Shown: piece after piece, positions 15,161 through 25,351 of the stretch | How positions within the stretch are numbered: the stretch's first letter is position 1 | Layout of the letters: each line of letters begins with the position of its first letter | Assembly (NCBI RefSeq): GCF_028291725.1 | Contig: NZ_JAQGNT010000092.1 | Location: 1-64,000 of the forward strand | Reading direction: 5' to 3' | Source: Hydrocarboniphaga sp. | Lineage (GTDB): Bacteria; Pseudomonadota; Gammaproteobacteria; Nevskiales; Nevskiaceae | Length of the DNA stretch: 64,000 nucleotides | Notes under the pieces: generated by a model | What the model saw: only the letters and a program-made list of their open reading frames with translations | Database searches by the model: none | What the model was told of the DNA's origin: nothing | Made by a program: the position numbers and the translations under genes

Positions 15161-17638
15161 ATGAGCAGCTGCGGAAACACCAAGTCTCAAAGTATCGACG
15201 CTCCTTCAAAGCCGGCGTCCCGGCCGACGGCGTCGTTGCCGACAGGCGCCCCGCACGAATCGAAATCCTGCTGCTCAGGAAAACCTGCAACAGCCGCGAT
15301 GCCCGAAGTTTCGGTACATCAACACCATCACCATCCTGGTGGCGACCGGGATAGCGACGCATCCGGGATGGAAAAGGATCCGGTCTGCGGCATGTCCGTC
15401 GATCCGAAGACCGCACGCTCTCAAGTGCATGCCGGCCACACCTACTACTTCTGCAGCCAGGGTTGTCAGACCAAGTTCACTGCCGATCCCGAGAAATACC
15501 TGAAGCCCGCGATGGCCGAAGCGGTGGTGGCATCCGAGGGCACGATCTACACCTGCCCCATGCACCCTGAGATTCGCCGGGACCATCCCGGCAACTGTCC
15601 CAAGTGCGGCATGGCGCTGGAACCGGAGATGCCGAATCTGCAGGCCGAGGATAATCCCGAGTTGCGCGACTTCACGCAGCGCTTCTGGTGGACGCTGCCG
15701 CTCTCGGTGATCGTGATGGCACTGGCGATGCTCGGGCATGGTCTTGGCCTGATGAGCATGGCCACGCAGTCCTGGGTCGAGTTGATCTTGGCCACTCCGG
15801 TGGTGCTGTGGGCCGGTTGGCCGTTCCTCGAACGCGGCGTGCGATCGATCGGCCAGCGCAGCCCGAACATGTTCACGCTGATCGGGCTCGGCGTTTCCTC
15901 CGCCTACGTCTACAGCGTGATTGCCACACTCGCACCCGGAGCGTTCCCGACGGCTTTTGCCGCGCACGGCCGCATCGGCGTGTACTTCGAGGCCGCTGCC
16001 GTCATCGTGTCGCTGACCCTGCTTGGCCAGATTCTCGAACTGAAGGCACGCTCGCAAACCTCGGCCGCGATCCGCTCGCTGCTGGGCCTGGCACCCAAGA
16101 CCGCGCGGCGTCTGCGCAGCGACGGCCTGGAGGAAGATGTGCCGCTCGACCAGGTCCAGGTCGGTGATCGCCTGCGCGTGCGCCCGGGCGAGAAGGTGCC
16201 GATCGACGGCGTCGTGCTGGAGGGCGAAAGTCACGTCGATGAATCGATGCTCACCGGCGAGCCGGTGCCGGTTCACCGCAAGCCGGGCGACGCGGTGATC
16301 GGCGCCACACTCAACGGCAACGGCAGTCTGGTGGTCCGTGCCGAGAAGGTCGGTACCGGCACCTTGCTGTCGCAGATCGTGCAGATGGTGGCGCAGGCGC
16401 AGCGCAGCCGGGCGCCGATGCAGCGCATGGCCGACGCGGTGAGCTTCTGGTTCGTGCTCGGCGTGATCGGCATCGCGCTGACGACGCTGCTGGTTTGGGG
16501 ACTGTTCGGTCCCGAGCCGTCATGGGTGTACGGTTTCATCAACGCGGTCGCGGTGCTGATCATCGCCTGTCCCTGCGCGCTGGGCCTGGCCACGCCGATG
16601 TCGATCATGGTGGCCACCGGGCGCGCCGCGAGTTCCGGCGTGCTGTTCCGCGATGCCGCGGCCATCGAGATGCTGCGCAGGATCGACACGCTGATCGTCG
16701 ACAAGACCGGCACGCTGACTCAGGGCGCGCCCGCTTTCCATAGCGTGCAGGCCGTGGCGGGCTACACGAGCCGCCAGGTGTTGCAGCTGGCCGCCAGTCT
16801 CGACCAGGGCAGCGAGCATCCGCTGGCCGCGGCCATCGTCACCGAGGCGCGGGCCAAGGGCGTCGCTCTGTCGGCAGTACAGGGTTTCGAAGCGGTCACC
16901 GGTATCGGTGTGCGCGGTGTCGTGGATGGACAGGCGCTGACGCTGGGCAATACCGCGCTGATGCAGCAGACCGGCGCGGACACCGCACCGCTCACCGCGG
17001 CGGCCGAGGCGCTGCGCGCCGAGGGTGCGAGCGTGATGTTCCTGGCCGTCGACGCTCGTCTCGTGGGCCTGGTCGCGGTTTCCGATCCGATCAAGCCCTC
17101 GACGCCGGAGGCCTTGAAGACCTTGCGGGCGCTCGGCATCGAGGTGGTCATGGCCACCGGCGACGGCGTCACCACCGCGCGTGCGGTTGCGCAGCGCCTG
17201 GGCATCACGGAGTTCTACGGCGAGATCCGCCCCGAGGGGAAAGCCAGGCTCGTGGCCGATTCCAAAGCCAAGGGACGCCGGGTTGCGATGGCGGGTGACG
17301 GCATCAACGACGCGCCGGCACTTGCGGGTGCCGACGTCGGCATCGCGATGGGCACCGGTACCGACGTGGCCATGAACAGCGCGCACATCACGCTGGTGAA
17401 AGGCGACCTGCTCGGCATCGCGCGGGCCATCGATATCTCGCAGGCGACGGTGCGCAATATGAAACAGAACCTGGGTTTCGCGCTGCTCTACAACAGCCTG
17501 GGCGTGCCGATCGCCGCCGGTGTGCTGTACCCGATTTTCGGCATCCTGCTGTCGCCGATGCTGGCGGCATTGGCGATGAGCCTGAGTTCAGCGTCGGTGG
17601 TGGGCAATGCACTGCGGCTGCGCGGCAGGACTTCTTAG
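15161..17638 (+). CDS. Copper-translocating P1B-type ATPase with YHS and heavy-metal-binding domains
   Basis: An 825-residue P1B ATPase; ATG 15161 has AGGA 6 bp upstream. The N-terminus is a Cys/His-rich leader (C4, CC at 37-38, HQHHHH at 53-58). A YHS domain follows (~72-117; C76, C98, C102), then a heavy-metal-binding domain starting YTCPMHPE (~130-156). No HMA CXXC domain is present. The core is complete: CPC metal site at 470-472, phosphorylation DKTGTLT with D514, HP of the N-domain (SEHPLAAAI), [10 protein letters not shown] hinge, and a last-helix MxxSS region ([17 protein letters not shown]). The family exports cytoplasmic Cu(I). It is transcribed away from the minus-strand copper genes under a MerR-type promoter. 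Confidence 0.95.
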   Translation: MSSCGNTKSQSIDAPSKPASRPTASLPTGAPHESKSCCSGKPATAAMPEVSVHQHHHHPGGDRDSDASGMEKDPVCGMSVDPKTARSQVHAGHTYYFCSQGCQTKFTADPEKYLKPAMAEAVVASEGTIYTCPMHPEIRRDHPGNCPKCGMALEPEMPNLQAEDNPELRDFTQRFWWTLPLSVIVMALAMLGHGLGLMSMATQSWVELILATPVVLWAGWPFLERGVRSIGQRSPNMFTLIGLGVSSAYVYSVIATLAPGAFPTAFAAHGRIGVYFEAAAVIVSLTLLGQILELKARSQTSAAIRSLLGLAPKTARRLRSDGLEEDVPLDQVQVGDRLRVRPGEKVPIDGVVLEGESHVDESMLTGEPVPVHRKPGDAVIGATLNGNGSLVVRAEKVGTGTLLSQIVQMVAQAQRSRAPMQRMADAVSFWFVLGVIGIALTTLLVWGLFGPEPSWVYGFINAVAVLIIACPCALGLATPMSIMVATGRAASSGVLFRDAAAIEMLRRIDTLIVDKTGTLTQGAPAFHSVQAVAGYTSRQVLQLAASLDQGSEHPLAAAIVTEARAKGVALSAVQGFEAVTGIGVRGVVDGQALTLGNTALMQQTGADTAPLTAAAEALRAEGASVMFLAVDARLVGLVAVSDPIKPSTPEALKTLRALGIEVVMATGDGVTTARAVAQRLGITEFYGEIRPEGKARLVADSKAKGRRVAMAGDGINDAPALAGADVGIAMGTGTDVAMNSAHITLVKGDLLGIARAIDISQATVRNMKQNLGFALLYNSLGVPIAAGVLYPIFGILLSPMLAALAMSLSSASVVGNALRLRGRTS

Positions 17639-17676
17639 CGGCGGTCCGTCGTGTTGAGCGGCGCGATGGCGCCGAA

Positions 17677-19431
17677 TCAGGCAGGCGAGGCCGGTGATCC
17701 GCCGGCAGCCAGCCGCTTGACGGCGATCTCCCGCAACAGCTTGAACTTGATCTTGCCGCTGCCGGTGACCGCAAGCTCGTCCTCGCTGAAGAACAGGACT
17801 TCGCGCGGCAGCTTGAAACTCGCCAGGCGCTCCTTGAGAAAATCACAGAGTTCAGCGGCGTCGAGTGTCTTGCCATCCTGCGGCACGATGCAGGCGACGA
17901 CCATCTCGCCCAGGGTGTCGTGCGGCACGCCGACGGTCTGCGTGAGCTTGACGCCGGGGAACGTGGCGATCACCGCGTCGATCTCGGATGGCGAGACATT
18001 GGCGCCGCCGGTCTTGATGATCTCGGTCAGGCGTCCTTCCCAGAACAGCCGCCCGGCGGCGTCGACATAGCCGCCATCGCCGGTCATGAAATAGCCTTCG
18101 CTGTCGAAGGTTTCCTCGATCGTCTTGCCGATGTAGCCGAGCATCAGCGTCGGCCCCTTGATGCCGATCTCGCCGCGCTCGCCGATCGGCACCAACTCGC
18201 CGGTATCCGGATCGACGATCTTCAGGACGTTGCCCGGCAGTGGCACGCCGTAGCTGCCGCGATACTCCGCTTCCGGTGTATTGGCGGGCACGGCAGTGTT
18301 GATCGTCAGGGTTTCGGTCGTGCCGAACGCGGGCCGCAGCTGCCAGTCGGTCTTGACGCTCGGATGCTTCAGCAGTGTCGTACCGTAGGTGATGTAGTGC
18401 AGGCTGCTGAGATCGACACGGGTCCATTGGTCCGAGGCCTCAAGCCGCGCCCATTGATGCGGCCGGCCGTTCGGAAAGCTCACCCTTTCTTTTTCCATGA
18501 TGACGAGCGCCTCGTCAGCCTGGAATGCCGGCTGCAGGATCACCGCGCCGCCGGTGCTCAGTGCATTACCGACGACCATCGACAGGTTGCCCGACCAGAA
18601 AAAGCCGTTGCCGGTCCAGCAGCGCACCGGGTAGCGCTCGGCGTCGATGTCCATCAGGCGCGGCCAGCGCCACCACTGGATCGCCAGTGCCCGCTGCGCG
18701 TGCAGGATGCCCTTGGGCGTGCTGGTCGTGCCGGAAGAAAAGAACAGCACGCCGGGATCGCCGGGCGAACTGGTTGCCGCGCGGGCCTCCACCTGCGCGG
18801 CATCGATCGCCACGCCGCCGGCGAGAAAGTCGGCCCAGCGCTCGACGATCGCGGCGTCCGCAGCAGCCGGGGCGGCGACGGCGGTGACCGCGTCGAGCGC
18901 GACGAGGCGGCGCAGGAACGGAAACTTCATCGAGCTGAAACGGCCCGGCGTGGCCGTCGCGATCCGCGGCTCCAGTTCGGTGAGCATCGCGCCGAAGTCC
19001 TTCTTCAACACCTGCCGCTCGTAGAGCAGCAGCGACACATTGGAGGTTTTGAGTAGATATTCCAGCTCGTAAGGCGTGGAGAAGGTGCTCAGCGCTACCG
19101 CCGTGCCGCCGGCCATCGCGATACCGAAAACGGCGGACAGGTATTCCGGCCGGTTGGTCATCAGGATGCCGATACGGCTGTCCTTGTCGACGCCGGCTGC
19201 GATCAGCGCCTGGGCCACTTCAACCGAGCGCTCCCACAGCTCGGCGTAGGTCCAGGAGATGCGGCCCTGCGGCGCATGCAGCACCAGGGCCTCGCGCTCG
19301 GCATAGCGGCGCGTGACTTCGCGCGCGTAGCCCGCGATCGTCAGCGAACCCAGGCCCGGCTCCTGCGACAAGGGCAAGCCGTGGATCAGCGACCAGGGGC
19401 CGGACCTCAGCGTGGGCATGGCGGCATTCAT
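17677..19431 (-). CDS. AMP-dependent acyl-CoA ligase
   Basis: A 584-residue member of the ANL superfamily, activating a carboxylic acid to its acyl-CoA through an acyl-adenylate. Visible motifs are the P-loop FFSSGTTSTPKG (~residue 238), ITYGTT, GYFMTGDGG with the ribose-binding Asp, and the catalytic Lys in GSGKIKFK near the C-terminus. ATG 19431 has GAGG 5 bp upstream. It follows the MaoC-type gene by 18 bp in the same operon. The substrate cannot be read; the neighbourhood suggests a cyclic or branched carboxylic acid. It is convergent with the copper ATPase (38-bp gap). Confidence 0.9.
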   Translation of the reverse strand: MNAAMPTLRSGPWSLIHGLPLSQEPGLGSLTIAGYAREVTRRYAEREALVLHAPQGRISWTYAELWERSVEVAQALIAAGVDKDSRIGILMTNRPEYLSAVFGIAMAGGTAVALSTFSTPYELEYLLKTSNVSLLLYERQVLKKDFGAMLTELEPRIATATPGRFSSMKFPFLRRLVALDAVTAVAAPAAADAAIVERWADFLAGGVAIDAAQVEARAATSSPGDPGVLFFSSGTTSTPKGILHAQRALAIQWWRWPRLMDIDAERYPVRCWTGNGFFWSGNLSMVVGNALSTGGAVILQPAFQADEALVIMEKERVSFPNGRPHQWARLEASDQWTRVDLSSLHYITYGTTLLKHPSVKTDWQLRPAFGTTETLTINTAVPANTPEAEYRGSYGVPLPGNVLKIVDPDTGELVPIGERGEIGIKGPTLMLGYIGKTIEETFDSEGYFMTGDGGYVDAAGRLFWEGRLTEIIKTGGANVSPSEIDAVIATFPGVKLTQTVGVPHDTLGEMVVACIVPQDGKTLDAAELCDFLKERLASFKLPREVLFFSEDELAVTGSGKIKFKLLREIAVKRLAAGGSPASPA

Positions 19432-19449
19432 CGTGGCCTCGACGTTGCG

Positions 19450-20643
19450 TCAATAGGGCAACTGCACTTCCGCCTTGCCGGTGACAATGGTCTCGCCGTT
19501 CTGCGTCTTCATCTTCACCTGCACCACCACCACCGGGCAGCCGTAGGGCGAGCGCTCGATCTTGTCGACCACTTCGCCGTCGATGTAGGTGATATCGCCC
19601 TCGAACGCGGGGCTGCGGAATTGCGTGGCGGAGTGCCAGATGAAGCCGTTGTGGCCGGCCCAATAGGCGATGGTGTCGACTTGCCAGGCATTCATCGAAG
19701 CACCGTAGCCATACATGCCACCCATGCCGATGTTGGACGCCTTCTCCAAATTCACATGGCCGCTCGAAGGGCCGTAATACAGGCCGTCGCCCTGACGCGG
19801 ATCGATGCGCCGCGCGTCGTGGTCGTAGGTCATGTCCTGGGCGAAGCCGGCGTCTTCCTTGGCCGGATCGTAGGCGCCTTCCGGCACGTTCCAGCGCCAG
19901 GTGCCCCAGACGTTCTGACGGTAGGCGCGGTACTCGGTGACGAAGGTCGCGATCGAGTGCGGGCCGATCACGCGGCGCGGCAGCTTGTCGCCGACGTTCA
20001 CCGTTTTCCAGGCCGGCGACTTGCCTTCGCGGTTCGACAGCAGCCAGTCGAAGCGCAGCTTGTGGATTTCGGCCAGCTCCTGCTTGTCCCAACGCTTGGG
20101 AGTGGCCTTCTCCTTGCCGTAGACCGCGCGCTTGTTGGCCTCGTCGATCAGATATCGGATCGCGGTGGCACGCTCGCGCGCCACCAGCACGCCGTCCTGG
20201 TTGCGGTGCTCGGTATCGCCGCGTGTGAACACGGTCGGTCCGGCAAAGCTGGTGTCCTTGACGTCGTAGCCGTCGAAGCGGCGCTTCTGGAACAGCTTGT
20301 CGCCCGGACGCATCGGCGCGCCGAAGAACCACCATTCTTCGCCGCCGAAGATCAGATGCGAGCCGGGAATCTTGCCGACGCAGGCCGGATGGCAGCCGTG
20401 ACCGTAATCCATCGCCACCGCGAAGGACTGCGGCGCGACGATGCCGCCGAACTGCGATTGCTGCGCGAACTCCTGATCCCAGTGGATCGGATTCGGGTAG
20501 TCCATCGCCATGACCCAGCGGCGGATATCGGTCGCGTTACACGGGTCCCACAGCTCGGCGAAAATCACCGGCTTGCCGACCCACTTGTCGACGTCGCTCA
20601 TGTCGAGCTTCACTTCGCCGGTCTGCTCCAGGTTCGCGGACAT
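19450..20643 (-). CDS. MaoC-like double-hotdog acyl-CoA hydratase
   Basis: A 397-residue protein with two hotdog-type halves. The N-terminal half (~residues 20-170) has FAS1-dehydratase-like features (YPNPIHWDQEFA, FGGIVAPQSFA). The C-terminal half (~250-397) resembles MaoC (GHVNLEKASNIGMGG, AYWAGHNGFIWHS, FEGDITYIDGEV). Such proteins add water to enoyl-CoA in beta-oxidation of unusual acids. A strong ribosome site GGAGGAG precedes ATG 20643. It is the first gene of the two-gene unit with the acyl-CoA ligase. I cannot assign catalytic Asp/His residues with certainty, so a non-catalytic hotdog role is possible. Confidence 0.8.
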   Translation of the reverse strand: MSANLEQTGEVKLDMSDVDKWVGKPVIFAELWDPCNATDIRRWVMAMDYPNPIHWDQEFAQQSQFGGIVAPQSFAVAMDYGHGCHPACVGKIPGSHLIFGGEEWWFFGAPMRPGDKLFQKRRFDGYDVKDTSFAGPTVFTRGDTEHRNQDGVLVARERATAIRYLIDEANKRAVYGKEKATPKRWDKQELAEIHKLRFDWLLSNREGKSPAWKTVNVGDKLPRRVIGPHSIATFVTEYRAYRQNVWGTWRWNVPEGAYDPAKEDAGFAQDMTYDHDARRIDPRQGDGLYYGPSSGHVNLEKASNIGMGGMYGYGASMNAWQVDTIAYWAGHNGFIWHSATQFRSPAFEGDITYIDGEVVDKIERSPYGCPVVVVQVKMKTQNGETIVTGKAEVQLPY

Positions 20644-20759
20644 CCAGACTCCTCCAAGCTAAAAAGCAATATCAGCAATCGTATGCTTTCCGCGAAGACG
20701 CGATCCCGTCATCTAGTGCCAGCCGATCAACATTTGGCGCATGGTACGGGTTTGTTCCC

Positions 20760-20832
20760 GTAGGTCGGCAATCCTTTGCCGACGTGCTCAAGTGATCAGG
20801 GTATACACGTCGGCAAAGGATTGCCGACCTAC
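20760..20832. repeat. REP-like palindrome, GTAGGTCGGCAA family, copy A
   Basis: Two ~26-bp near-perfect inverted arms (GTAGGTCGGCAATCCTTTGC and its complement) flank a short loop containing GCTCAAGTGATCAGGG. Three further copies occur at 30925, 33963 and 53135. It separates two minus-strand operons. Confidence 0.9.
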
Positions 20833-20842
20833 CGGGTGGTGA

Positions 20843-23305
20843 TCAAAACAGCCCGACCGGCCGCAGCGTCAGGCGAACCCAGAGCTCGCGGCCCGGCTCC
20901 GCATTGCAGGCCAGCTCATCGACACCGGCCGGGCCGCTGGACGTGCCACCGGTGATCTCGCCGCCGAAGGCGATGCCGCTGGCCAGCGGCGCATTGACGC
21001 AGTTGCCGGTGGTGATCGCGTTGTTCAGATTGTTGCCGATCAGCGCCAGCTCCCAGCGGTCGTCGTGGCCGCTCAGCGACAGGCTCAGGTTGGTCTTGAA
21101 GTAGCTGTCCTGAACCATGTCGCTGCGGTCGGTCAGATTGGTCAGATACTTCGACGAATACAGCGTGCTCGACGCGATTCCCGCCGTCATGTCGTGACCA
21201 ACCTGGGCCTGGTAGTCGAAGCCGAACGTCGCCGACACGGCCGGCGCGCGCACCAGCCGGTGGCCCGACAGATCCTGAGCGGTGAACAGCGGCTCGCCGG
21301 TATTCGGATCGGTCTGCGTCGCATCGGGAATACGGTTGCATCCCTCGGCCGCGGTCTGCCCGCCCCAGCACAGCGCGTCGTCGAACTGGTCGTAGCGCGC
21401 GTGGTTCCAGTTCAGGCCGCCGCGTGCCGTCAGGCCGCGCAGTATTTCGGGCCGGTAGGCCAGATCGAGATCGACACCGTAGATCGTCGACGAGGCCGCG
21501 TTGAGCGTGCGATCGATGACCAGGCCATCGGGCGTGACCTCGTTGGCGCCGACCTGCATGTCGCGATAGCGATAGCGGTAGCCGGCGACGTTGAAACTGA
21601 GCCGGCGATCGAGGAAGCGCGACTTGATGCCGGCTTCGAAGCCTTCGACTTTCTCGTCGCCGAACGCGGCCTCGCCGTTCTCGGCCGCTATCGTCACGGT
21701 GTCGAACGAGCCGGATTTGTAGGCCTGCTTGTAGGAGCCGAACACGGTCAGATTATCGGTGGGCGTGTAAGTGACGGTGACTTCCGGCGAGATGTTGTCG
21801 GATTTGATCTTGGGATCGGCGAGCGTGGTTTCCACCGGCGTTCCGCTGATCGTGTTGATCTGCGTATGCGTCCGCTCCTCCTGGGTCCAGCGCGCGCCGG
21901 CGGCGAGTTCCAGCTGCCGGGTCGCGCTCCAGCGCGCCTGGCCGAAGCCCGAGTAAGAAGTGATATCGATGTCGTGATAACCCTGCTGCAGTAGCGACGG
22001 CAGGCCGAGCGCGGTGTTGCCGCGCAGGTTGTTGGTGTTCTTCATGAAGCCGTCCTGGTAGAACGCGCCCAGTGTGAAGTTCACCGGGCTGACGAAGTCC
22101 GAAGCCAGGCGCAGTTCCTGGGTGAAATCGTGACGGCTGAAATCGGTGTCGGTCACCAGCGTCGGGCCGGCCGATGCGGCGAGGCTGCCGTTGATTTCGA
22201 CGCCCTGCCTGGTCGAGTAGTAGCCGGAGACCGAACTCAGCTGCAGGTGCGAGGGCAGCTCGTAGTTCAACTCGACGGTGCCGAAACCCTGGTTGATATT
22301 GCTGAACGGCACGCCGCCGTTTCTCAGGCCCGGGAATGCGCTCAGATCCATGTCGACCAGGCGGAGCCTGCGGTCGAAATGGCAGTCTTCGCCGGCCAGG
22401 AACGGGATGTTCCCCAGTGCCGGTATCGGATCGGTTCCGTCCGGGCAGGATTTGTATTGCAGGCCACCGCCGTCGCCGTCGATGCGGGTGTGCGCGAAGT
22501 TGGCCTTGAGCCGCGCATTGAACTCGGCGCTCGGCTTCCACACCGCGGTGCCTCGCGTCTGCCACTCCTTGTCGGGCGCGAAATCGCGGTACTTCGGGTC
22601 CACGCCGCCGTAACCGGGCGGCGTGCTCGCCTCGTTGCGGAAGAAGCCGTCGGACGACGACACCGCGGTGGCCAGCCGTAGCCCCAGCGTGTCGTTCACC
22701 GGGCCCGACACGATCAGCTCGCCTTTTCTCTCGGCGGATTCGAACTCATAGCCGCCGCGCGTGACCAGCTCGAATTCGCTGCCCGGATCGGCGGTGTGGA
22801 TCGCGATCACGCCGCCAGGGCTGCTCTTGCCGTAGAACAGAGCCTGCGGTCCCTTGAGCACTTCGACCTGGGCCATGTCGAACATGCCGGCCTTGTAGGC
22901 CAGGCCTTGAGTCATCTGCATGCCGTCGATGTTCAGCGACACCGACTGGTCGATCGTGGAGTTGAGCGTGCTGGTGCCGACGCCGCGCAGCGAAATCTGT
23001 GCGCCGAACGATGCAGTGGCGGCGCCGATCAGCAGACCCGGTATCTGGTCCGAGATCGCGTTCAGATCCGCGGTTGCGAACTGGTCGAGTTGCTGTTCGG
23101 TCAGCGCCGATTCGACCACCGGCACCTTGAGTATCGATTCCTGGCGCTTGCGCGCGGAGACGATGACTTCCTCAATTTCGTTCGGAGCCGATGCCGGCGA
23201 TGCCGGGTCTGCCTGCGGCGCTTCCGGCGTTGGCTCCTGTGCCGCTGCGAAAGTCGATGTGACGACGACGGCCACGGTGAATCCCAGCGTCATTCCTTTG
23301 AACAT
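20843..23305 (-). CDS. TonB-dependent outer-membrane receptor 1
   Basis: A ~820-residue receptor. The start at 23305 is preferred because GAGGAG lies 4 bp upstream; an ATG four codons earlier would place that site inside the gene. It has a Sec signal and a TonB-box-like EEVIVSARKR (residues ~45-55). The plug domain carries QIPGLLIG, SLRGVGTSTLN, LNIDGMQMT and VEVLKGPQALFYGKSSPGGVI. A long 22-strand barrel follows, ending ELWVRLTLRPVGLF. The closest pattern is the receptor type that accompanies catabolic genes in sphingomonads and Nevskiales rather than siderophore receptors. It probably imports the substrate of this island across the outer membrane. Confidence 0.93.
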   Translation of the reverse strand: MFKGMTLGFTVAVVVTSTFAAAQEPTPEAPQADPASPASAPNEIEEVIVSARKRQESILKVPVVESALTEQQLDQFATADLNAISDQIPGLLIGAATASFGAQISLRGVGTSTLNSTIDQSVSLNIDGMQMTQGLAYKAGMFDMAQVEVLKGPQALFYGKSSPGGVIAIHTADPGSEFELVTRGGYEFESAERKGELIVSGPVNDTLGLRLATAVSSSDGFFRNEASTPPGYGGVDPKYRDFAPDKEWQTRGTAVWKPSAEFNARLKANFAHTRIDGDGGGLQYKSCPDGTDPIPALGNIPFLAGEDCHFDRRLRLVDMDLSAFPGLRNGGVPFSNINQGFGTVELNYELPSHLQLSSVSGYYSTRQGVEINGSLAASAGPTLVTDTDFSRHDFTQELRLASDFVSPVNFTLGAFYQDGFMKNTNNLRGNTALGLPSLLQQGYHDIDITSYSGFGQARWSATRQLELAAGARWTQEERTHTQINTISGTPVETTLADPKIKSDNISPEVTVTYTPTDNLTVFGSYKQAYKSGSFDTVTIAAENGEAAFGDEKVEGFEAGIKSRFLDRRLSFNVAGYRYRYRDMQVGANEVTPDGLVIDRTLNAASSTIYGVDLDLAYRPEILRGLTARGGLNWNHARYDQFDDALCWGGQTAAEGCNRIPDATQTDPNTGEPLFTAQDLSGHRLVRAPAVSATFGFDYQAQVGHDMTAGIASSTLYSSKYLTNLTDRSDMVQDSYFKTNLSLSLSGHDDRWELALIGNNLNNAITTGNCVNAPLASGIAFGGEITGGTSSGPAGVDELACNAEPGRELWVRLTLRPVGLF

Positions 23306-23474
23306 GCGTCTCCTCATATGGTTCTGTTATCGGCATGCGTCTCTTCTGACGAGAGTTCGATGCAGGCAGAACCATACGCCGGCCACAGGCCCGAAATGCG
23401 GAATCGGGCAGCGCTGGCCGACCGGGGCAAATCTGGTTTCGGTTCACGGCAACTTGCGGGTTGAAACGAGCCGT

Positions 23475-23571
23475 GTAGGTTGGGGTGAGCGCAGCGAACC
23501 CCAACATCGGCGCGGCGCTGGCCCTGATCTGGCGGTGATCGTTGGGGTTCGCTGCGCTCACCCCAACCTAC
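23475..23571. repeat. REP-like palindrome, GTAGGTTGGGGTGAGC family
   Basis: A long inverted repeat: arms GTAGGTTGGGGTGAGCGCAG... and complement of about 33 bp each around a ~30-bp loop. It is the only copy of this family in the window. It lies in the 280-bp gap between the Rieske ferredoxin gene and the TonB receptor gene. Confidence 0.9.
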
Positions 23572-23585
23572 CCCCAAGTTACCCG

Positions 23586-23906
23586 CTAAACGAGGACTTC
23601 GATCCAGTCTTCGACGACGCGTACTTCGTAGGTCGCGATCGGTTTGGTCGCGGGCAGACACAGCGCATTGCCGGTTGCAAGATCGAAGCGCGCACCGTGG
23701 GTCGGGCAGGCGATCCAGCCATTGCCGAGGCGTCCGCGCTCCAGCGGTTTGTCGTTGTGCGAGCAGACGTTGGAGATCGCATGCAGCTGGCCGTTGACGT
23801 TGCACAGCAGGATCGCCTTGCCTTCGATGCTCAGCGGCTTCTTGGCATTGGGCGGCAGCTCGGAAGCCGGCAGCACGCGCGTGAATGCCAGCTTGTGTGG
23901 ATTCAA
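23586..23906 (-). CDS. Rieske-type ferredoxin
   Basis: A 106-residue soluble Rieske [2Fe-2S] protein, the size of oxygenase-associated ferredoxins. The ligands are CSH and CPTHG (~residues 51-75), with CSHNDKPLERGRL and ARFDLATG around them. The start is inferred as TTG 23906, which forms a TTGA overlap with the stop of the oxygenase gene; no ATG is available. It is expected to deliver electrons to the oxygenase encoded immediately upstream. No matching ferredoxin reductase gene is nearby. Confidence 0.85.
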   Translation of the reverse strand: MNPHKLAFTRVLPASELPPNAKKPLSIEGKAILLCNVNGQLHAISNVCSHNDKPLERGRLGNGWIACPTHGARFDLATGNALCLPATKPIATYEVRVVEDWIEVLV

Positions 23907-25330
23907 GCTTTCGGCTTCACGTACTTTTCGATGGCGAGCTCGAAGTGCCGCACGCGGATTTCCTGGTAGTTGCCCAATGTGATCCCGGGCTTGGCGCTGG
24001 CCTCCAGGCCTTCCTGCTGGAGCACGAGATTGTCCGTGTCCTGGTCGAGAATCGCGCCGAAGCCGGCGTCCATGCCCGCAGCTTCGCAGAACGACTGGTC
24101 GTCGCGCAGGCGGATCGGTTCGGCCGGCATCGGGCGGCTGCCATCGACCGGCACCGGGCGCATGAACAGCACCTCGTAAAGGCACTTCCGATGATCGCTA
24201 GGGTCCGGACGGAAGCGGTAGACCATTGGCAGCGAGATGCCCGGGAACAGGAAAGTGTTCGGGAACACCGTGTACGAATAGCAGTCGAGCAGTTCGGAAT
24301 CCGACACGCCGCTGAGGTCGGTATTGGTCGCCTTCTCGAACATGCCGCGGAACATGTCGGCCATCACCTGGCGTGCGCTGCCGTTTTTACCCAGTGAGCG
24401 TTCGCCACCGCCGAGGGCACCGCTGTCGCCCAGCGTGAATTGCTTGAGGATGTCCTCTTCGGTGTGCTTGCCGTAGAGGTGCGGGCTGAGCACGCCCAGC
24501 GGCGAGATGAAGCGGTTCACATGCTCGCCGTAGACGTCGTACTGCGAGTTGGCGTCGCCGTTGCTGACCGCGACCTGAGGATGCGTTTCGATGACGTGGT
24601 AGGCCTCCATGAAGGCCTCGATCGCGAGCTTCCAGTTGCACGGCAGCCGCTTGGCGACGTGCAGGTAGATGTAGCGGTTCTCGAGCTTCCAGGCGTCGAA
24701 ATGTGCCTTGATTTCAGGGCCGAGATACTCGGCGAGCGTCGGCGCGCTCAAGTCCATGTTGATGAACACGAAGCCGCCGAGGCGCTCGACCCTGGCCTGC
24801 GGCAGCGAGAAGTCCTTGGGGTCGACGTGCGGGAAGTCCCAGTGGCATACGGTCTCCTGGTGCGAGCCGTCGAGCTTCCAGCTCCAGCCGTGGAAGCTGC
24901 ACTTGAACTCATCGGTGTTGCCCTCGGTGCCGGAGGCACGCAGCTTGGTGCCGCGATGCAGGCAGGCGTTGTAGTAGGCGCGAATTTCGGTCGGCGCAAC
25001 GCGCGTGACGATGAAGGAGAAACGTCCGATGTCGTAGACGTGGTAGTCGCCGACCTCCGGGATGTGCTCTTCACGGCAGGCGAACTGCCAGGTCTTCTTC
25101 CACAGCGTATCCATCTCCAGCCGCGCGAACGCCGGATCGATGTAGCGATCCTTCGAGATGTCCTGGTCGCCGAGAAACTGGTAGGACTCCGAACGTACCC
25201 AGCCGGGCGCGCGGACCTTGTCGGAAGCGACGATGTCCTGGGTGCTCGGTGCGCCGGGGCAGCGCTGCTCGCCCTTGGCTGGTTCCGAGGACGCGTTCTT
25301 GATGCCGGGAATGAGGGTTCGCGTGTTCAA
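23903..25330 (-). CDS. Rieske non-heme iron oxygenase, alpha subunit
   Basis: A 475-residue ring-hydroxylating oxygenase large subunit. The Rieske cluster ligands are C123-H125 and C144-H147 (CLHRG, CSFHGW). The mononuclear iron site is E242-AY-H245-xxxx-H250 within NWKLAIEAFMEAYHVIETH. The start is TTG 25330 with GGAG 8 bp upstream. There is no beta-subunit gene, so it is probably an alpha-only enzyme (homotrimer). It is co-transcribed with its ferredoxin (4-bp overlap) downstream and an amidohydrolase 21 bp upstream. The substrate is unknown; hydroxylation or demethylation of a cyclic compound is likely. Confidence 0.92.
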   Translation of the reverse strand: MNTRTLIPGIKNASSEPAKGEQRCPGAPSTQDIVASDKVRAPGWVRSESYQFLGDQDISKDRYIDPAFARLEMDTLWKKTWQFACREEHIPEVGDYHVYDIGRFSFIVTRVAPTEIRAYYNACLHRGTKLRASGTEGNTDEFKCSFHGWSWKLDGSHQETVCHWDFPHVDPKDFSLPQARVERLGGFVFINMDLSAPTLAEYLGPEIKAHFDAWKLENRYIYLHVAKRLPCNWKLAIEAFMEAYHVIETHPQVAVSNGDANSQYDVYGEHVNRFISPLGVLSPHLYGKHTEEDILKQFTLGDSGALGGGERSLGKNGSARQVMADMFRGMFEKATNTDLSGVSDSELLDCYSYTVFPNTFLFPGISLPMVYRFRPDPSDHRKCLYEVLFMRPVPVDGSRPMPAEPIRLRDDQSFCEAAGMDAGFGAILDQDTDNLVLQQEGLEASAKPGITLGNYQEIRVRHFELAIEKYVKPKA

Positions 25331-25351
25331 AAGGCTTGCTCCAGATGGATT

